This document shows, piece by piece, positions 16,149 through 25,557 of a DNA stretch of 64,000 nt (positions are counted from its first letter, which is position 1; every line of letters begins with the position of its first letter). Origin of the DNA: Bradyrhizobium cosmicum (GTDB lineage Bacteria > Pseudomonadota > Alphaproteobacteria > Rhizobiales > Xanthobacteraceae); the NCBI RefSeq assembly GCF_007290395.2, contig NZ_CP041656.2:4278001-4342000 (forward strand), written 5' to 3'. The position numbers were made by a program, and so were the translations under genes. Under the pieces are notes generated by a model. It ran no database searches and was not told the DNA's origin. It was given only the letters and a program-made list of their open reading frames with translations.

Positions 16149-18011
16149 ATGCTTTCTATCACCGACCTCTCCATCCGCCTCGCCGGACGCCTTCTGATTG
16201 ACCAGAGTTCCGTGCAGATCACGCCCGGATCGCGCGTCGGCATGGTCGGACGCAACGGCACCGGCAAGTCGACGCTGTTCAAGGTGATCCGGGGTGAGCT
16301 TTCGGCCGAGCACGGCACAGTGACCCTGCCGCCGCGCTGGCGTGTCGGCAGCCTCGCACAGGAGGCACCGAACGGCCCCGAAAGCCTGATCTCCGTCGTG
16401 CTCAAGGCCGATCTCGAGCGCGACGCGCTGCTTCACGAAGCCGAAAGCGCGACCGACCCGCACCGGATCGCGGAGATCCAGACGCGGCTGGTCGACATCG
16501 ACGCGCATTCGGCGCCGAGCCGCGCCGCCGCGATCCTGTCCGGTCTCGGCTTCTCCGCCGGCGACCAGCTGCGCCCTTGCGCCGAGTTCTCCGGCGGGTG
16601 GCGCATGCGCGTCGCGCTCGCGGCGACGCTGTTCGCGGCCCCCGACCTGTTGCTGCTCGACGAGCCCACCAACTATCTCGATCTCGAAGGCGCGTTGTGG
16701 CTGGAGGATCACCTCGCGCATTATCCGCGCACGGTGATCGTGATCAGCCATGACCGCGACCTGCTGGAGAGTTCGGTCGACCAGATCCTGCATCTGGAGC
16801 GCAGCAAACTCACGCTCTACAAGGGCACCTACTCGTCCTTCGAGGAGCAGCGCGCCACACGCGAACTGCTGGATGCCAAGGCGGTCAAGCGCCAGGAGGC
16901 CGAGCGGGCTCGCCTGCAAGCTTTCGTCGACCGCTTCAAGGCCAAAGCCTCGAAGGCGCGCCAGGCTCAATCCCGCGTCAAAATGCTGGAGCGCCTCAAG
17001 CCGATCAATGCGCTGGTGACCCAGGACGTGCGCGAGATCACCTTCCCGGCGCCGGAGAAGATCCTGTCGCCGCCGATCATCGCCGTCGACAACGCCTCGG
17101 TCGGCTACGATCCGGCAGCGCCTGTGCTGAGCCGCGTTACGCTCCGCATCGACAATGACGATCGCATCGCGCTGCTGGGCGCCAACGGCAACGGCAAATC
17201 GACGCTGGTCAAGCTGCTCGCCGGACGGCTCGCGCCGTTCTCCGGCAAGGTGACACGCGCCGACAAGCTCTCGATTGCCTATTTCGCCCAGCACCAGCTC
17301 GACGAACTGAACGAGGATGCCTCGACCTACGACCACGTCCGCAAACTGATGGGCGATGCGCCCGAGGCGAAGGTGCGGGCGCGCGCCGGCGCGATCGGCT
17401 TCTCGGGCAAGGCGGCCGACACCAAGGTTGCCAAACTGTCGGGCGGCGAGAAGGCGCGGCTGCTGCTGGGGCTCGCGACCTTCTTCGGCCCCAACATGAT
17501 CATCCTGGACGAGCCGACCAACCATCTCGACATCGACAGCCGCGCCGCGCTTGCCGAAGCCATCAACGAATTCCCCGGCGCGGTGATCATGGTCTCGCAT
17601 GACCGCTATCTGATCGAGGCCTGCGCCGATCAGCTCTGGATCGTCGCCGACCGCACCGTGACCAATTACGACGGCGACCTCGACGAGTACCGCCGCCTGG
17701 TGCTGTCGTCGCGCAACGGCGAGCCGGCCCCGCGCGAGCGCAGCACCGCAGCTGAGAAGCCGCAGCGTCCGAAGTCGGACAATCGCGGCTCGCTGAAGAA
17801 GCGCATCGCGGAAGCCGAGAACGAGATCGCCCGCGTCAGCGACATCATCGCCAAGATCGACACCGCGCTGTCGCTGCCCGACATCTTCACCCGCGATCCC
17901 AAGCAGGCCGCGCAACTGTCGAAGGCGCGCGCCAACGCGGCGAACGCGCTCGCGCGCGCCGAGGAGCAATGGCTCGAGGCGAGCACGCAGCAGGATGAGA
18001 CGGCGGGCTAG
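16149..18011 (+). CDS. ABC-F family ATPase (YheS/Uup-like)
   Basis: A 620-residue soluble protein with two ABC ATPase domains and no membrane segment. Walker A 1 is GRNGTGKST and Walker A 2 is GANGNGKST. Signature motifs are EFSGGWRMRVALA and KLSGGEKARLLLGLA; Walker B sequences are LLLDEPTNYLD and IILDEPTNHLD. The linker between domains is charged, as in ABC-F proteins that act on the ribosome. The C-terminal region after about residue 530 is a charged coiled coil. The paralogue closest to YheS is the best guess. No resistance role is implied. Confidence 0.93.
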   Translation: MLSITDLSIRLAGRLLIDQSSVQITPGSRVGMVGRNGTGKSTLFKVIRGELSAEHGTVTLPPRWRVGSLAQEAPNGPESLISVVLKADLERDALLHEAESATDPHRIAEIQTRLVDIDAHSAPSRAAAILSGLGFSAGDQLRPCAEFSGGWRMRVALAATLFAAPDLLLLDEPTNYLDLEGALWLEDHLAHYPRTVIVISHDRDLLESSVDQILHLERSKLTLYKGTYSSFEEQRATRELLDAKAVKRQEAERARLQAFVDRFKAKASKARQAQSRVKMLERLKPINALVTQDVREITFPAPEKILSPPIIAVDNASVGYDPAAPVLSRVTLRIDNDDRIALLGANGNGKSTLVKLLAGRLAPFSGKVTRADKLSIAYFAQHQLDELNEDASTYDHVRKLMGDAPEAKVRARAGAIGFSGKAADTKVAKLSGGEKARLLLGLATFFGPNMIILDEPTNHLDIDSRAALAEAINEFPGAVIMVSHDRYLIEACADQLWIVADRTVTNYDGDLDEYRRLVLSSRNGEPAPRERSTAAEKPQRPKSDNRGSLKKRIAEAENEIARVSDIIAKIDTALSLPDIFTRDPKQAAQLSKARANAANALARAEEQWLEASTQQDETAG

Positions 18012-18013
18012 AT

Positions 18014-18979
18014 TCAGTCGGCATACTGTCCGGCCGCCTTGATGATCGGAGCCCAGCGGTCGACCTCGCTAACCAGCATTGCCCCAAGCGCCTCGGGCGT
18101 CGCCTTGTCCTGAGGGACCGGCTCCGTATTGATGTCGTTGAACCGGGCGATCAGCACGGGATCCCTGAGGGCCGCCTGAAGCGCCGCCGTCAGCTTCTGG
18201 ACGACCGCGGGCGGCGTACCCTTGGGCGCATAGATGCCGTGCCAGACGCCGAGCTCGAACCCCTTGAGACCGGCTTCATCGGCCGTCGGCAGATCGGGCA
18301 GGCTCTTCAGGCGCTCCTTGGTGGTGATCGCGTAGGCCTTGACCTGCTTGGCCGTGATCGGCCCGGTTGTGTTCGTCGCCTGGTCGCAGGTGAGATCGAT
18401 CTGCTTGCCGAGAAGATCGTTCATGATCGGACCGTTGCCCTTATAGGGTACCGTGGTGAGCTGCTTCTGGATCGCCGTCATGAACAGCATGCCGCAGAGG
18501 TGCGATGCCGCGCCCAACCCGGCATTGGCGTAAGTCAGCTTGTCGCCCTGCTGCTGGGCATAGGCGACCAGTTCCTTCAGCGTGTCGGCCGGGAAATCGG
18601 AACGCGCGATGATGGTCATCGGCGCGTTGGTCACAAGCCCGATCGGTGCAAACGCCGTCTTGGTGTCATAGCTGAGGTTGCGGTACAGCGTGGCGGCGGT
18701 CGAGATGCCGACATGATGGATGAGCAGCGTGTAGCCGTCCGGTTGGGCGCGCGAGGCGCGGGTCGAGCCGATGGTGCCGCCAGCCCCCGTCGCGTTCTCG
18801 ACGACGATCTGCTGCCCCAGAGATTTCCCCATGCCTGCCGCGGTCAGGCGCGCGATGGTGTCCGTCGGCCCGCCGGCGGCGAACGGCACCAGCATCGTGA
18901 TGGGCCTCGTCGGATAGTCCTGGGCGACAGCCTGGCCAAGCGGCAAGAGCAGAGCCGACACGAGGGCGATGAGTCGCAT
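18014..18979 (-). CDS. TctC-type (Bug family) periplasmic solute-binding protein
   Basis: A 321-residue exported receptor of the tripartite tricarboxylate transporter family. The signal peptide is about residues 1-20, ending AVAQ. Family landmarks are YPTRPITMLVPFAAGGPTD, NATGAGGTIGSTRASRAQPDG, and YANAGLGAASHLCG. The ATG at 18979 has GGAGGAAAT directly upstream; an ATG four codons further up is less well placed. No tctA or tctB membrane gene is nearby, so it is an orphan receptor, as is common for this expanded family. Confidence 0.93.
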   Translation of the reverse strand: MRLIALVSALLLPLGQAVAQDYPTRPITMLVPFAAGGPTDTIARLTAAGMGKSLGQQIVVENATGAGGTIGSTRASRAQPDGYTLLIHHVGISTAATLYRNLSYDTKTAFAPIGLVTNAPMTIIARSDFPADTLKELVAYAQQQGDKLTYANAGLGAASHLCGMLFMTAIQKQLTTVPYKGNGPIMNDLLGKQIDLTCDQATNTTGPITAKQVKAYAITTKERLKSLPDLPTADEAGLKGFELGVWHGIYAPKGTPPAVVQKLTAALQAALRDPVLIARFNDINTEPVPQDKATPEALGAMLVSEVDRWAPIIKAAGQYAD

Positions 18980-19449
18980 GATTTCCTCCATTTTTTTCTG
19001 ACGCCATATGAGCGCATCCCCCGCCGCAGGGCCATCAGGAAAACGATATCGACAGAAGTATCGCCATCCCGATCATGATCGCGTCTGTCTGGTGCGGGAA
19101 CTCCCGCACCTCAGGGAGATTGCAAATACCCATCGCATTTCAACCTGGCAGGTCCGCAACATCATCGAACAGGCGAAGGACCGCGGCGTGCACGTGATGA
19201 CCGACGGACGCGTCACGGATTACGGCGGCCTCCTCTCGCCTATGCGCGAGATGCTGGCGAGGGAGTTTGCCCTCAATGGCATCCACACGTTCGATCTGGC
19301 GAAACAGTTCGAAGAGGTCTCCTGCCCAGTTCCAGGCCGCCTTCAGGTTGATGACCTGTTCGTGGCGGCGCGCCACCATGCTAGGAAACACGAACGGGCC
19401 TTTTCCGCCCAAAGGATATCTGGATCAGTTCTTTTCAGGGAGATGTGCG
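18980..19449. other. Intergenic region with an unassigned coding-like frame
   Basis: 470 bases upstream of the methyltransferase. The plus frame 19008-19496 is open and, from about 19091 to 19320, shows high G/C at third codon positions and protein-like sequence (STWQVRNIIEQAKDRGVHV, YGGLLSPMREMLAREF). There is no ribosome binding site at its ATG, its end overlaps the methyltransferase start, and I do not recognise the sequence. It could be a gene remnant. Confidence 0.35.
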
Positions 19450-20238
19450 ATGTCGTCACCCGAACCGATCAAATTCACCGACGGCGCGGCCTATGAGCGC
19501 TTCATGGCACCCTGGAGCCGATCGGCCGGGGCTCTGTTTCTCGACTGGCTGGCGCCGGGCACCGGACAGGCCTGGGTGGATGTCGGTGCCGGCAACGGCG
19601 CGTTCACCGAGCTCATTCTTGCCAAGTCCGCTCCTGCATCGGTCTGCGCGATCGATCCCTCGAACGCACAGATCGAGACCGCCCGCCAAAAGCTCCCGGC
19701 AAGTCAGGTCGAGCTGTCGATCGGCGATGCGATGGCCCTTCCCTACGAGCCCAACCGCTTCGACGTTGCGGTGATGGCGCTGGTGCTGTTCTTCGTGCCT
19801 GATCCGCGCAAGGGCGTCTCGGAAATGCTCCGTGTCACCAAGCCCGGCGGCATTGTCGCGTCCTACACCTGGGACGTCATGCGCGGCGGCACGCCGCCGC
19901 AGCCTGTGTGGGAGGAGATAGACGCGATGGGCAAGCCGTCGGCGCGCCCGCCCAGCGCGGAGGTCTCGCGCTTCGCAGCCCTGAAGGCGCTCTGGGCCGA
20001 ACTCGGTATCCGCGATATCGAGACACGAGAGCTCGTCGTCGAACGCACCTTCGCCGACTTCGACGATTACTGGCTGTCCATGGTCGTGAGCAGCCCGAGC
20101 GCGGTCGTGGGAAAGCTGTCGGATGCGGAGACCGCGGAACTGAAACGCCGGCTTCAGGACAGGCTTCCGGCAAGCGCGACCGGAGAGATCACGGTTCACG
20201 CGTGGGCGACGGCGATCAAGGGACGCAAGGCCGGCTAA
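19450..20238 (+). CDS. Class I SAM-dependent methyltransferase
   Basis: A 262-residue soluble methyltransferase with the Rossmann-like fold. Motif I is WVDVGAGNGAFTELI near residues 40-54. The acidic end of strand 2 is CAIDPSN; the motif II/III region is FDVAVMALVLFFVPDP, then MLRVTKPGGIVASYTWD. The substrate is unknown. It resembles UbiE/ArsM-like small-molecule methyltransferases. The ATG at 19450 follows AGGGAGATGTGC. It stands alone between the TctC region and a convergent lipoprotein gene. Confidence 0.9.
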   Translation: MSSPEPIKFTDGAAYERFMAPWSRSAGALFLDWLAPGTGQAWVDVGAGNGAFTELILAKSAPASVCAIDPSNAQIETARQKLPASQVELSIGDAMALPYEPNRFDVAVMALVLFFVPDPRKGVSEMLRVTKPGGIVASYTWDVMRGGTPPQPVWEEIDAMGKPSARPPSAEVSRFAALKALWAELGIRDIETRELVVERTFADFDDYWLSMVVSSPSAVVGKLSDAETAELKRRLQDRLPASATGEITVHAWATAIKGRKAG

Positions 20239-20339
20239 TGACAGCTGATGCTGTTCTCGCGTGTCGCGGACCGAGCGGTCAGATCATGTCGTTCGAAGAT
20301 GCAATGAAGGGACGGCCATAACCGTCCCGCACCCTCGCC

Positions 20340-20867
20340 TTACGCCGACTTCTTCTTCGGCTTCGGCTTGGCCGTCTTCGGCATGGCCGGCGCCTCCGGC
20401 GTGCCCTCGATCGAGGACAGGCGGCCGGACGTGAAGGTGTAGATGCCGGCGCGCGGGCCGGTGTTCCAGGTCACCACGGCGACGCGGCGTCCTGCGGCAT
20501 CGCTGGAGAGGTTGACGGTCGAAGGCGCGCCGATGCCGCGGACCACATCGCATTCGGTGTGGCCGAGCGCGACGGTGCCTCCCATCGGTGCCGGTGCCGT
20601 CGTCGAGGCATTGGCATCGGCCGGTCCGGGTGGCGATGCCATGCCCGGACAGGCCCCGTCAGCGCTGACCATATCCTCCGCCGTCACCGGCTTGTCGGGG
20701 GTCAGCGGCGGCGATTCGATCGAGATGCTCTTGATGAACAGGCGGCTCGGCGTGTTGAACCATTGCGCGTCCTTGGACAGCAGATCGGTCCCCGAGCAGC
20801 CCGCGACCAGCGGTGCTACGGCAGCCAACGCAACTATGAGCGACCTGGGAAGCTTTTGATGTCGCAC
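20340..20867 (-). CDS. Putative lipoprotein with a BamE/SmpA-like domain
   Basis: A 175-residue exported protein with a lipoprotein signal: basic N-terminus, hydrophobic core and lipobox VAGC with Cys near residue 24. The region at about 105-160 (GHTECDVVRGIGAPSTVNL, then WNTGPRAGIYTFTSGRL) resembles small outer-membrane lipoproteins of the SmpA/OmlA type, which have a G..pss..V..GaP pattern. The Lys/Pro-rich C-terminus is unusual. The start is a GTG at 20867. The similarity is judged by eye, so the function is tentative. Confidence 0.75.
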   Translation of the reverse strand: MRHQKLPRSLIVALAAVAPLVAGCSGTDLLSKDAQWFNTPSRLFIKSISIESPPLTPDKPVTAEDMVSADGACPGMASPPGPADANASTTAPAPMGGTVALGHTECDVVRGIGAPSTVNLSSDAAGRRVAVVTWNTGPRAGIYTFTSGRLSSIEGTPEAPAMPKTAKPKPKKKSA

Positions 20868-20994
20868 GATAAACTAAATTCCCCGCGTCAAGGACCAGCC
20901 CTAAGCGATTGTACCAACATCACTTTGCGGCACGAAGGTGACAAAAACCATCATCGCCCCAAAAGTGCAAATTATCATTAATTGCGAACGGCCG

Positions 20995-21447
20995 CTAATT
21001 CCGGCGTTGCCACCGGCCCCGTTCGTCGGCCTGCCAATAAGTGACATCAAATCCCCGCGCCTTGCAATCCGTCCAGGCGCTGCGGGCGAGCGCGAGCGCA
21101 TCCGGATCGTCGCCGTTGAACAGCAGCACCATGCGCTCATAGCTCGGCGCGTCCTGCGGCAGCGCCGCCCCGTCGACCAGGAAGCGGACATTGGCGCCGT
21201 TGGGATTGTCCTCCTCGACCGCCAGCACGATCGGCTGATCGGCGACGTCGTTCACGCGCCATGTCGCGTGAGGCAGGAAGGAATCGTCGCGATAGGTCCA
21301 TAAATGCGCATCCAGCGCATCGGCGCGCTCCGGCGAGGTCGCCTGCACCACGACGCGCCAGCCGCGCTCGAGCGATTTCTCGAGAAGCGGCGGCAACACG
21401 TTCTCCACCGTCATGTTTTGCAGATGATAGAACAGCACTTCAGTCAT
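20995..21447 (-). CDS. holC: DNA polymerase III chi subunit
   Basis: A 150-residue accessory subunit of the clamp loader. It opens MTEVLFYHLQNMTVENVLPPLLEKSL, continues RGWRVVVQATSPERADALDAHLWTYRDDSFLPHA, and has the conserved LLFNGDDPDALALAR near residue 110. It sits six bases after pepA in the same direction, the standard alphaproteobacterial pepA-holC pair, and is presumably co-transcribed. Confidence 0.95.
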   Translation of the reverse strand: MTEVLFYHLQNMTVENVLPPLLEKSLERGWRVVVQATSPERADALDAHLWTYRDDSFLPHATWRVNDVADQPIVLAVEEDNPNGANVRFLVDGAALPQDAPSYERMVLLFNGDDPDALALARSAWTDCKARGFDVTYWQADERGRWQRRN

Positions 21448-21453
21448 CTTGGA

Positions 21454-22953
21454 TCATTTGCGCTCGTAGTGATCTGCGACCAGTCGATCAAGCAGACGGA
21501 CGCCATAGCCGCTTCCCCAGCTCTGGTTGATGTCGGTCTTCGGCGCGCCCATGGCGGTGCCGGCGATGTCGAGATGCGCCCACGGCGTGCCGTCCACGAA
21601 ACGCTGCAGGAACTGCGCCGCGGTGATCGAGCCGCCGTGGCGGCCGCCGGTATTCTTCATGTCGGCGAATTGGGAATCGATCAGCTTGTCGTATTCGGGA
21701 CCGAGCGGCATGCGCCAGACCTTCTCGCCGACCTCGACGCCGGCCGTCAGCAGGCGTTCGGCTAGCTCGTCATTGTTGGAGAACATGCCGGCATGCTCGG
21801 TGCCGAGCGCGACCATGATCGCGCCGGTAAGCGTCGCCAGATCCACCATGAATTTCGGCTTGGTCTTCTTGGCGACGTACCAGAGCACGTCGGCCAGCAC
21901 GAGACGGCCTTCCGCGTCGGTGTTGATGATCTCGATGGTCTGGCCCGACATCGAGGTGACGATGTCGCCTGGGCGCTGCGCATTGCCGTCGGGCATGTTC
22001 TCGACGAGGCCGATGGCGCCGACCACGTTGGCCTTGGCCTTGCGCGCGGCGAGCGCGTGCATCAGGCCGACGACGCAGGCGGCGCCGCCCATGTCGCCCT
22101 TCATGTCTTCCATGCTGCCGGCCGGCTTGATCGAGATGCCGCCGGTGTCGAAGCAGACGCCCTTGCCGACGAAGGCGACCGGCGCCTCGCCCTTCCTGCC
22201 GCCATCCCAGCGCATGATCACGGTGCGGCTCGGCCGCGACGAGCCCTGGCCGACGCCGAGCAGCGCGCCCATGCCGAGCTTGTCCATCGCCTTGACGTCG
22301 AGCACCTCGACCTTGACGCCGAGCTTGCGGAGCTGGCTGGCGCGGCGCGCGAATTCCTCGGGGAAAAGCACGTTCGGCGGCTCGTTGACGAGGTCGCGCG
22401 CGATGATCACGCCGTCGACGACAGCGCCCGCCGAGGCAAACGCCTTCTTCGCGGCGGTGACGTCCCCCACCGCAAGCGAGATATCGGCGCGCAGGCCGCC
22501 CTCCTCGCCCTCCTTCTTCTTGGTCTTGTAGCGGTCGAACTTGTAGGCGCGCAGCCGCAGGCCCGCGGCGATCGCGACCGTTTGCTCGCTGGTCATGGCG
22601 CCATCGGGCAGTTCCGCCAGGATGGTCATGGCGGCGGCACTGGGCGAGAGCTTGCCCGCCGCCACGCCGCCGAATTTGAGAAAGTCGTTGGCCTTCAGGC
22701 CTGCCGCCTTGCCGGCGCCGATGACGATCAGGCGGGTGGCTTTCACCCCCTCCGGCGCTAGGATGTCGAGGGCTGCGCCGCTTTTGCCTTTGAAGCCGGC
22801 GGCGGAAGCCGCCCGCTTCACCAGTTCGCCAGCGCCGCCCAGCGCCTTGACCGTCGCCGGCCCCAGCTTCAAGCCCTCGTCACAGAACACCACCAGAATG
22901 CCACGGGCGGCTGATGACAGCGGGACAAAGCCGACCTTGATGGCATCGGACAT
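21454..22953 (-). CDS. pepA: Leucyl aminopeptidase (M17)
   Basis: A 499-residue two-zinc exopeptidase. The catalytic domain has [33 protein letters not shown] with the metal-binding Lys/Asp region, [14 protein letters not shown], and the family signature [16 protein letters not shown]. The N-terminal macro-like domain is present, so the gene is full length. The ATG at 22953 ([11 protein letters not shown]) is chosen; an ATG frame to 23004 is not supported. First gene of pepA-holC. Confidence 0.96.
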   Translation of the reverse strand: MSDAIKVGFVPLSSAARGILVVFCDEGLKLGPATVKALGGAGELVKRAASAAGFKGKSGAALDILAPEGVKATRLIVIGAGKAAGLKANDFLKFGGVAAGKLSPSAAAMTILAELPDGAMTSEQTVAIAAGLRLRAYKFDRYKTKKKEGEEGGLRADISLAVGDVTAAKKAFASAGAVVDGVIIARDLVNEPPNVLFPEEFARRASQLRKLGVKVEVLDVKAMDKLGMGALLGVGQGSSRPSRTVIMRWDGGRKGEAPVAFVGKGVCFDTGGISIKPAGSMEDMKGDMGGAACVVGLMHALAARKAKANVVGAIGLVENMPDGNAQRPGDIVTSMSGQTIEIINTDAEGRLVLADVLWYVAKKTKPKFMVDLATLTGAIMVALGTEHAGMFSNNDELAERLLTAGVEVGEKVWRMPLGPEYDKLIDSQFADMKNTGGRHGGSITAAQFLQRFVDGTPWAHLDIAGTAMGAPKTDINQSWGSGYGVRLLDRLVADHYERK

Positions 22954-23293
22954 GGGTAACTCCTCAAAATCATAGGACTTTTGCCGATCGGCAGTCCCGG
23001 CCACGGGCCGGAGCTGAACGGCGATTCACTGGACTTTCCCCACTATGGGCCACCGGCCCGGCAGATGCCAAGCACCCCCGTGGCCGCCGAGCCACAATGA
23101 GGGAAATATTAACCATATAATGATGGCGCCACGGGGCAGCCATTTTGTTGACGGATCAAAGGGATGGTAGTGAGAGTGTAAGCCTGTGGACGAGATGGCT
23201 GCGCGACCCTGGGGATCCCTTCCGGGATGGGTCGGACAGCCGGAAATTCCGGGACGAATGTTGGGGCTCTGGTGGGGATTCGTGCGGTAGCGC
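22954..23293. other. Divergent intergenic region, pepA / lptF
   Basis: 340 bases holding both promoters. TATAAT at 23116-23121 could be a plus-strand -10 element for lptF, but no good -35 is visible at the right spacing. I see nothing else I can support. Confidence 0.4.
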
Positions 23294-24463
23294 ATGGGGT
23301 CGATCGATAGGTACATCTTCCGCACGACGCTGGCGTCGTTTGCGCTGGTCCTGATCAGCCTCACCGGCGTGATCTGGATTACGCAGGCGTTGCGCGGCAT
23401 CGACCTGATGACCAGCCAGGGTCAGACCATCCTCACCTTCCTCGGCATCACCAGCCTCGTCGTGCCTGCGCTGGTCCTGATCATCTCGCCGATCGCGCTG
23501 ATGATCGCGATCTCGCATACGCTGAACAAGCTCGCGACCGACTCCGAGATCATCGTGATGAATGCCGCCGGCTTCTCGCCGTTCCGGCTGTTCTATCCGT
23601 TCTTCTACGCCACCTGCGTGGTCGCCCTGCTGGTGGCCTTCATTGCGGCCTATCTTGCTCCCGACGGGATGCGGCGGATCAAGCAGTGGGATGCCGAGAT
23701 CACGGCCGACGTGCTCACCAACATCCTGCAGCCCGGCCGCTTCGCCCAGCTCGACAAGAACCTCACGATCCGGATCCGCGAGCGCCAGCCCGGCGGCATC
23801 CTCGCCGGCATCTTCATCGACGATCGCCGCGACCCCAACGAGCGCGTCTCGATCGTCGCCGAGCAAGGCGAGGTCGTTAAGAACGAGACCGGCTCTTTCC
23901 TGGTCCTGAAGGACGGCAATCTGCAGCGCTTCGAGGCCGGCAAGCGCGATCCGGCGCTGGTGGCGTTCGGCCGCTACGGCTTCGACATGTCGAAGTTCTC
24001 GGGCCAGGGCCGCGACGTCACCCTCGGCATCCGCGAGCGTTACCTCTGGGAGCTGTTCTCGCCGTCCGAGGACGATCCGGTTTACAAGCAGATTCCCGGG
24101 CAATTCCGCTCGGCCCTGCATGACAGCCTGTTGGCGCCGATCTATCCCTTCGCCTTTGCCGTGCTGACCTTCGCGTTCCTCGGCGCACCGCGCACCACCC
24201 GCCAGAGCCGCAACTTCTCGATCGGCGGCTCCATCATCGCCGTGTTCGGACTGCGCATGGCGGGGTTTGCCTGTTCGGTGATGGCGGTGAAGTCGGCGGC
24301 CCCGGTGCTGGTCCAATACGCGATGGTCATTGGCGCCATCGGCGTCGGGCTGTGGATGATCATCGGCGGCGTCGTGGTCGAGCCGCCTGCCGGCCTGATG
24401 GAGGCCATCAACAGGTCGAACGCGCGCATCGCACGGCTGTTCAGACGGCCGGTCGCCGCATGA
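23294..24463 (+). CDS. lptF: LPS export ABC transporter permease LptF
   Basis: A 389-residue inner-membrane permease of the LptB2FGC complex, which extracts lipopolysaccharide from the inner membrane. It has the family plan: TM helices 1-3 at the N-terminus (IDRYIFRTTLASFALVLISL; WITQALRGIDLM; ALVLIISPIALMIAISHTLN), a large periplasmic beta-jellyroll at about residues 130-260, then three C-terminal helices. The motif NKLATDSEIIVMNAAG is the coupling helix contacting LptB. The ATG of lptG overlaps its stop as ATGA. lptB itself is not in the window. Confidence 0.96.
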   Translation: MGSIDRYIFRTTLASFALVLISLTGVIWITQALRGIDLMTSQGQTILTFLGITSLVVPALVLIISPIALMIAISHTLNKLATDSEIIVMNAAGFSPFRLFYPFFYATCVVALLVAFIAAYLAPDGMRRIKQWDAEITADVLTNILQPGRFAQLDKNLTIRIRERQPGGILAGIFIDDRRDPNERVSIVAEQGEVVKNETGSFLVLKDGNLQRFEAGKRDPALVAFGRYGFDMSKFSGQGRDVTLGIRERYLWELFSPSEDDPVYKQIPGQFRSALHDSLLAPIYPFAFAVLTFAFLGAPRTTRQSRNFSIGGSIIAVFGLRMAGFACSVMAVKSAAPVLVQYAMVIGAIGVGLWMIIGGVVVEPPAGLMEAINRSNARIARLFRRPVAA

Positions 24464-25557
24464 GCATGCTCACCAACACACTCGGGCGCTATTTCGCCGG
24501 GCGCTTCGTCGTCGCGGCGCTCGGCGTGTTCGCGAGCATCTTCCTGCTGCTGGTGCTGGTCGATTACATCGAGATGGTGCGCAAGACCTCGGGCCTTGCA
24601 TCCGCCTCCGCGCTCATGGTGGCCGAGACCTCGCTGTTCCGGGTGCCACAGCTGCTCGAGAAGCTGACGCCGTTCTGCATGCTGATCGGCGCCATGACCT
24701 GCTATCTCGCGCTCTCCCGCCGGCTCGAGCTCGTGGTCGCGCGCGCCGCCGGCATCTCCGCCTGGCAGTTCATCTCGCCGGCGCTCGGCAGCGCGCTGCT
24801 GATCGGGGTGATCGCCACCGTCGCCTACAATCCGATGTCGGCGAATCTGCGCGAACTCTCCAAACGCATGGAAGCCGAGCTGTTTGGTTCCGCGCCCGGC
24901 GGCGGAATCCAGGATGCGTCCGGCTTCTGGCTGAACCAGGTGACGAGCGACGGCCAGACCATCATCAATGCGGCGCGCAGCGAGCAACAGGGCGTGCGGC
25001 TCACCGGCCTCACGCTGTTCCGTTTTGACACGGAGCAACACTTCAAGGAGCGAATCGAGGCGCGCGAGGCGACGCTCGAGTCCGGCCATTGGCTGTTCAA
25101 GTCGGTGCGCCGCTTCTCGCTGGACCAGCCGCCCATCGACCAGGCCACGCTGGAGATTCCGACGACGCTGACCGAGGCCCAGATTCGCAACAGCTTTTCC
25201 ACACCGGAGACTGTGTCTTTTTGGCAACTACCGAGCTACATCCGCTCCTCCGAAAGCTCGGGCTTCGCGACAGCCGGCTATCGACTCCAGTATCACAAGC
25301 TGTTGGCGCAGCCGTTTTTGCTTGCCGCCATGGTGATGCTGGCGGCCTCCGTGTCGTTGCGCTTCTTCCGGATGGGCGGCGTACAGAAGATGGTTTTGAG
25401 TGGCGTGGGCGCAGGCTTTCTGCTCTACGTTTTGTCGAAAGTGACTGAAGACTTGAGCAAGGCTGAGTTGATGCATCCGATCGCTGCGGCGTGGTTGCCC
25501 GTGGTGGTGGGCGGCCTCACCGGCTTTTTGGCCTTGTTGTATCAGGAGGACGGTTAG
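24460..25557 (+). CDS. lptG: LPS export ABC transporter permease LptG
   Basis: A 365-residue partner of LptF with the same architecture: N-terminal helices (NTLGRYFAGRFVVAALG; FLLLVLVDYIEM), coupling segment LSRRLELVVARAAGISAW, a periplasmic jellyroll and C-terminal helices ending LTGFLALLYQEDG. The start is the ATG at 24460, overlapping the lptF stop by four bases (ATGA). Its stop TAG overlaps the lptD GTG start by one base (TAGTG). The two permeases are therefore translationally coupled to each other and to lptD. Confidence 0.96.
   Translation: MSMLTNTLGRYFAGRFVVAALGVFASIFLLLVLVDYIEMVRKTSGLASASALMVAETSLFRVPQLLEKLTPFCMLIGAMTCYLALSRRLELVVARAAGISAWQFISPALGSALLIGVIATVAYNPMSANLRELSKRMEAELFGSAPGGGIQDASGFWLNQVTSDGQTIINAARSEQQGVRLTGLTLFRFDTEQHFKERIEAREATLESGHWLFKSVRRFSLDQPPIDQATLEIPTTLTEAQIRNSFSTPETVSFWQLPSYIRSSESSGFATAGYRLQYHKLLAQPFLLAAMVMLAASVSLRFFRMGGVQKMVLSGVGAGFLLYVLSKVTEDLSKAELMHPIAAAWLPVVVGGLTGFLALLYQEDG

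Noticed and set aside
15876..17969. A 697-codon frame antisense to the ABC-F gene
   Set aside because: It covers the whole ABC-F gene with low-complexity translation; both ATPase domains on the plus strand are clear.
19140..19412. A 90-codon minus-strand frame upstream of the methyltransferase
   Set aside because: The plus-strand frame across the same bases has the better third-position G/C pattern, so this one is most likely a shadow.
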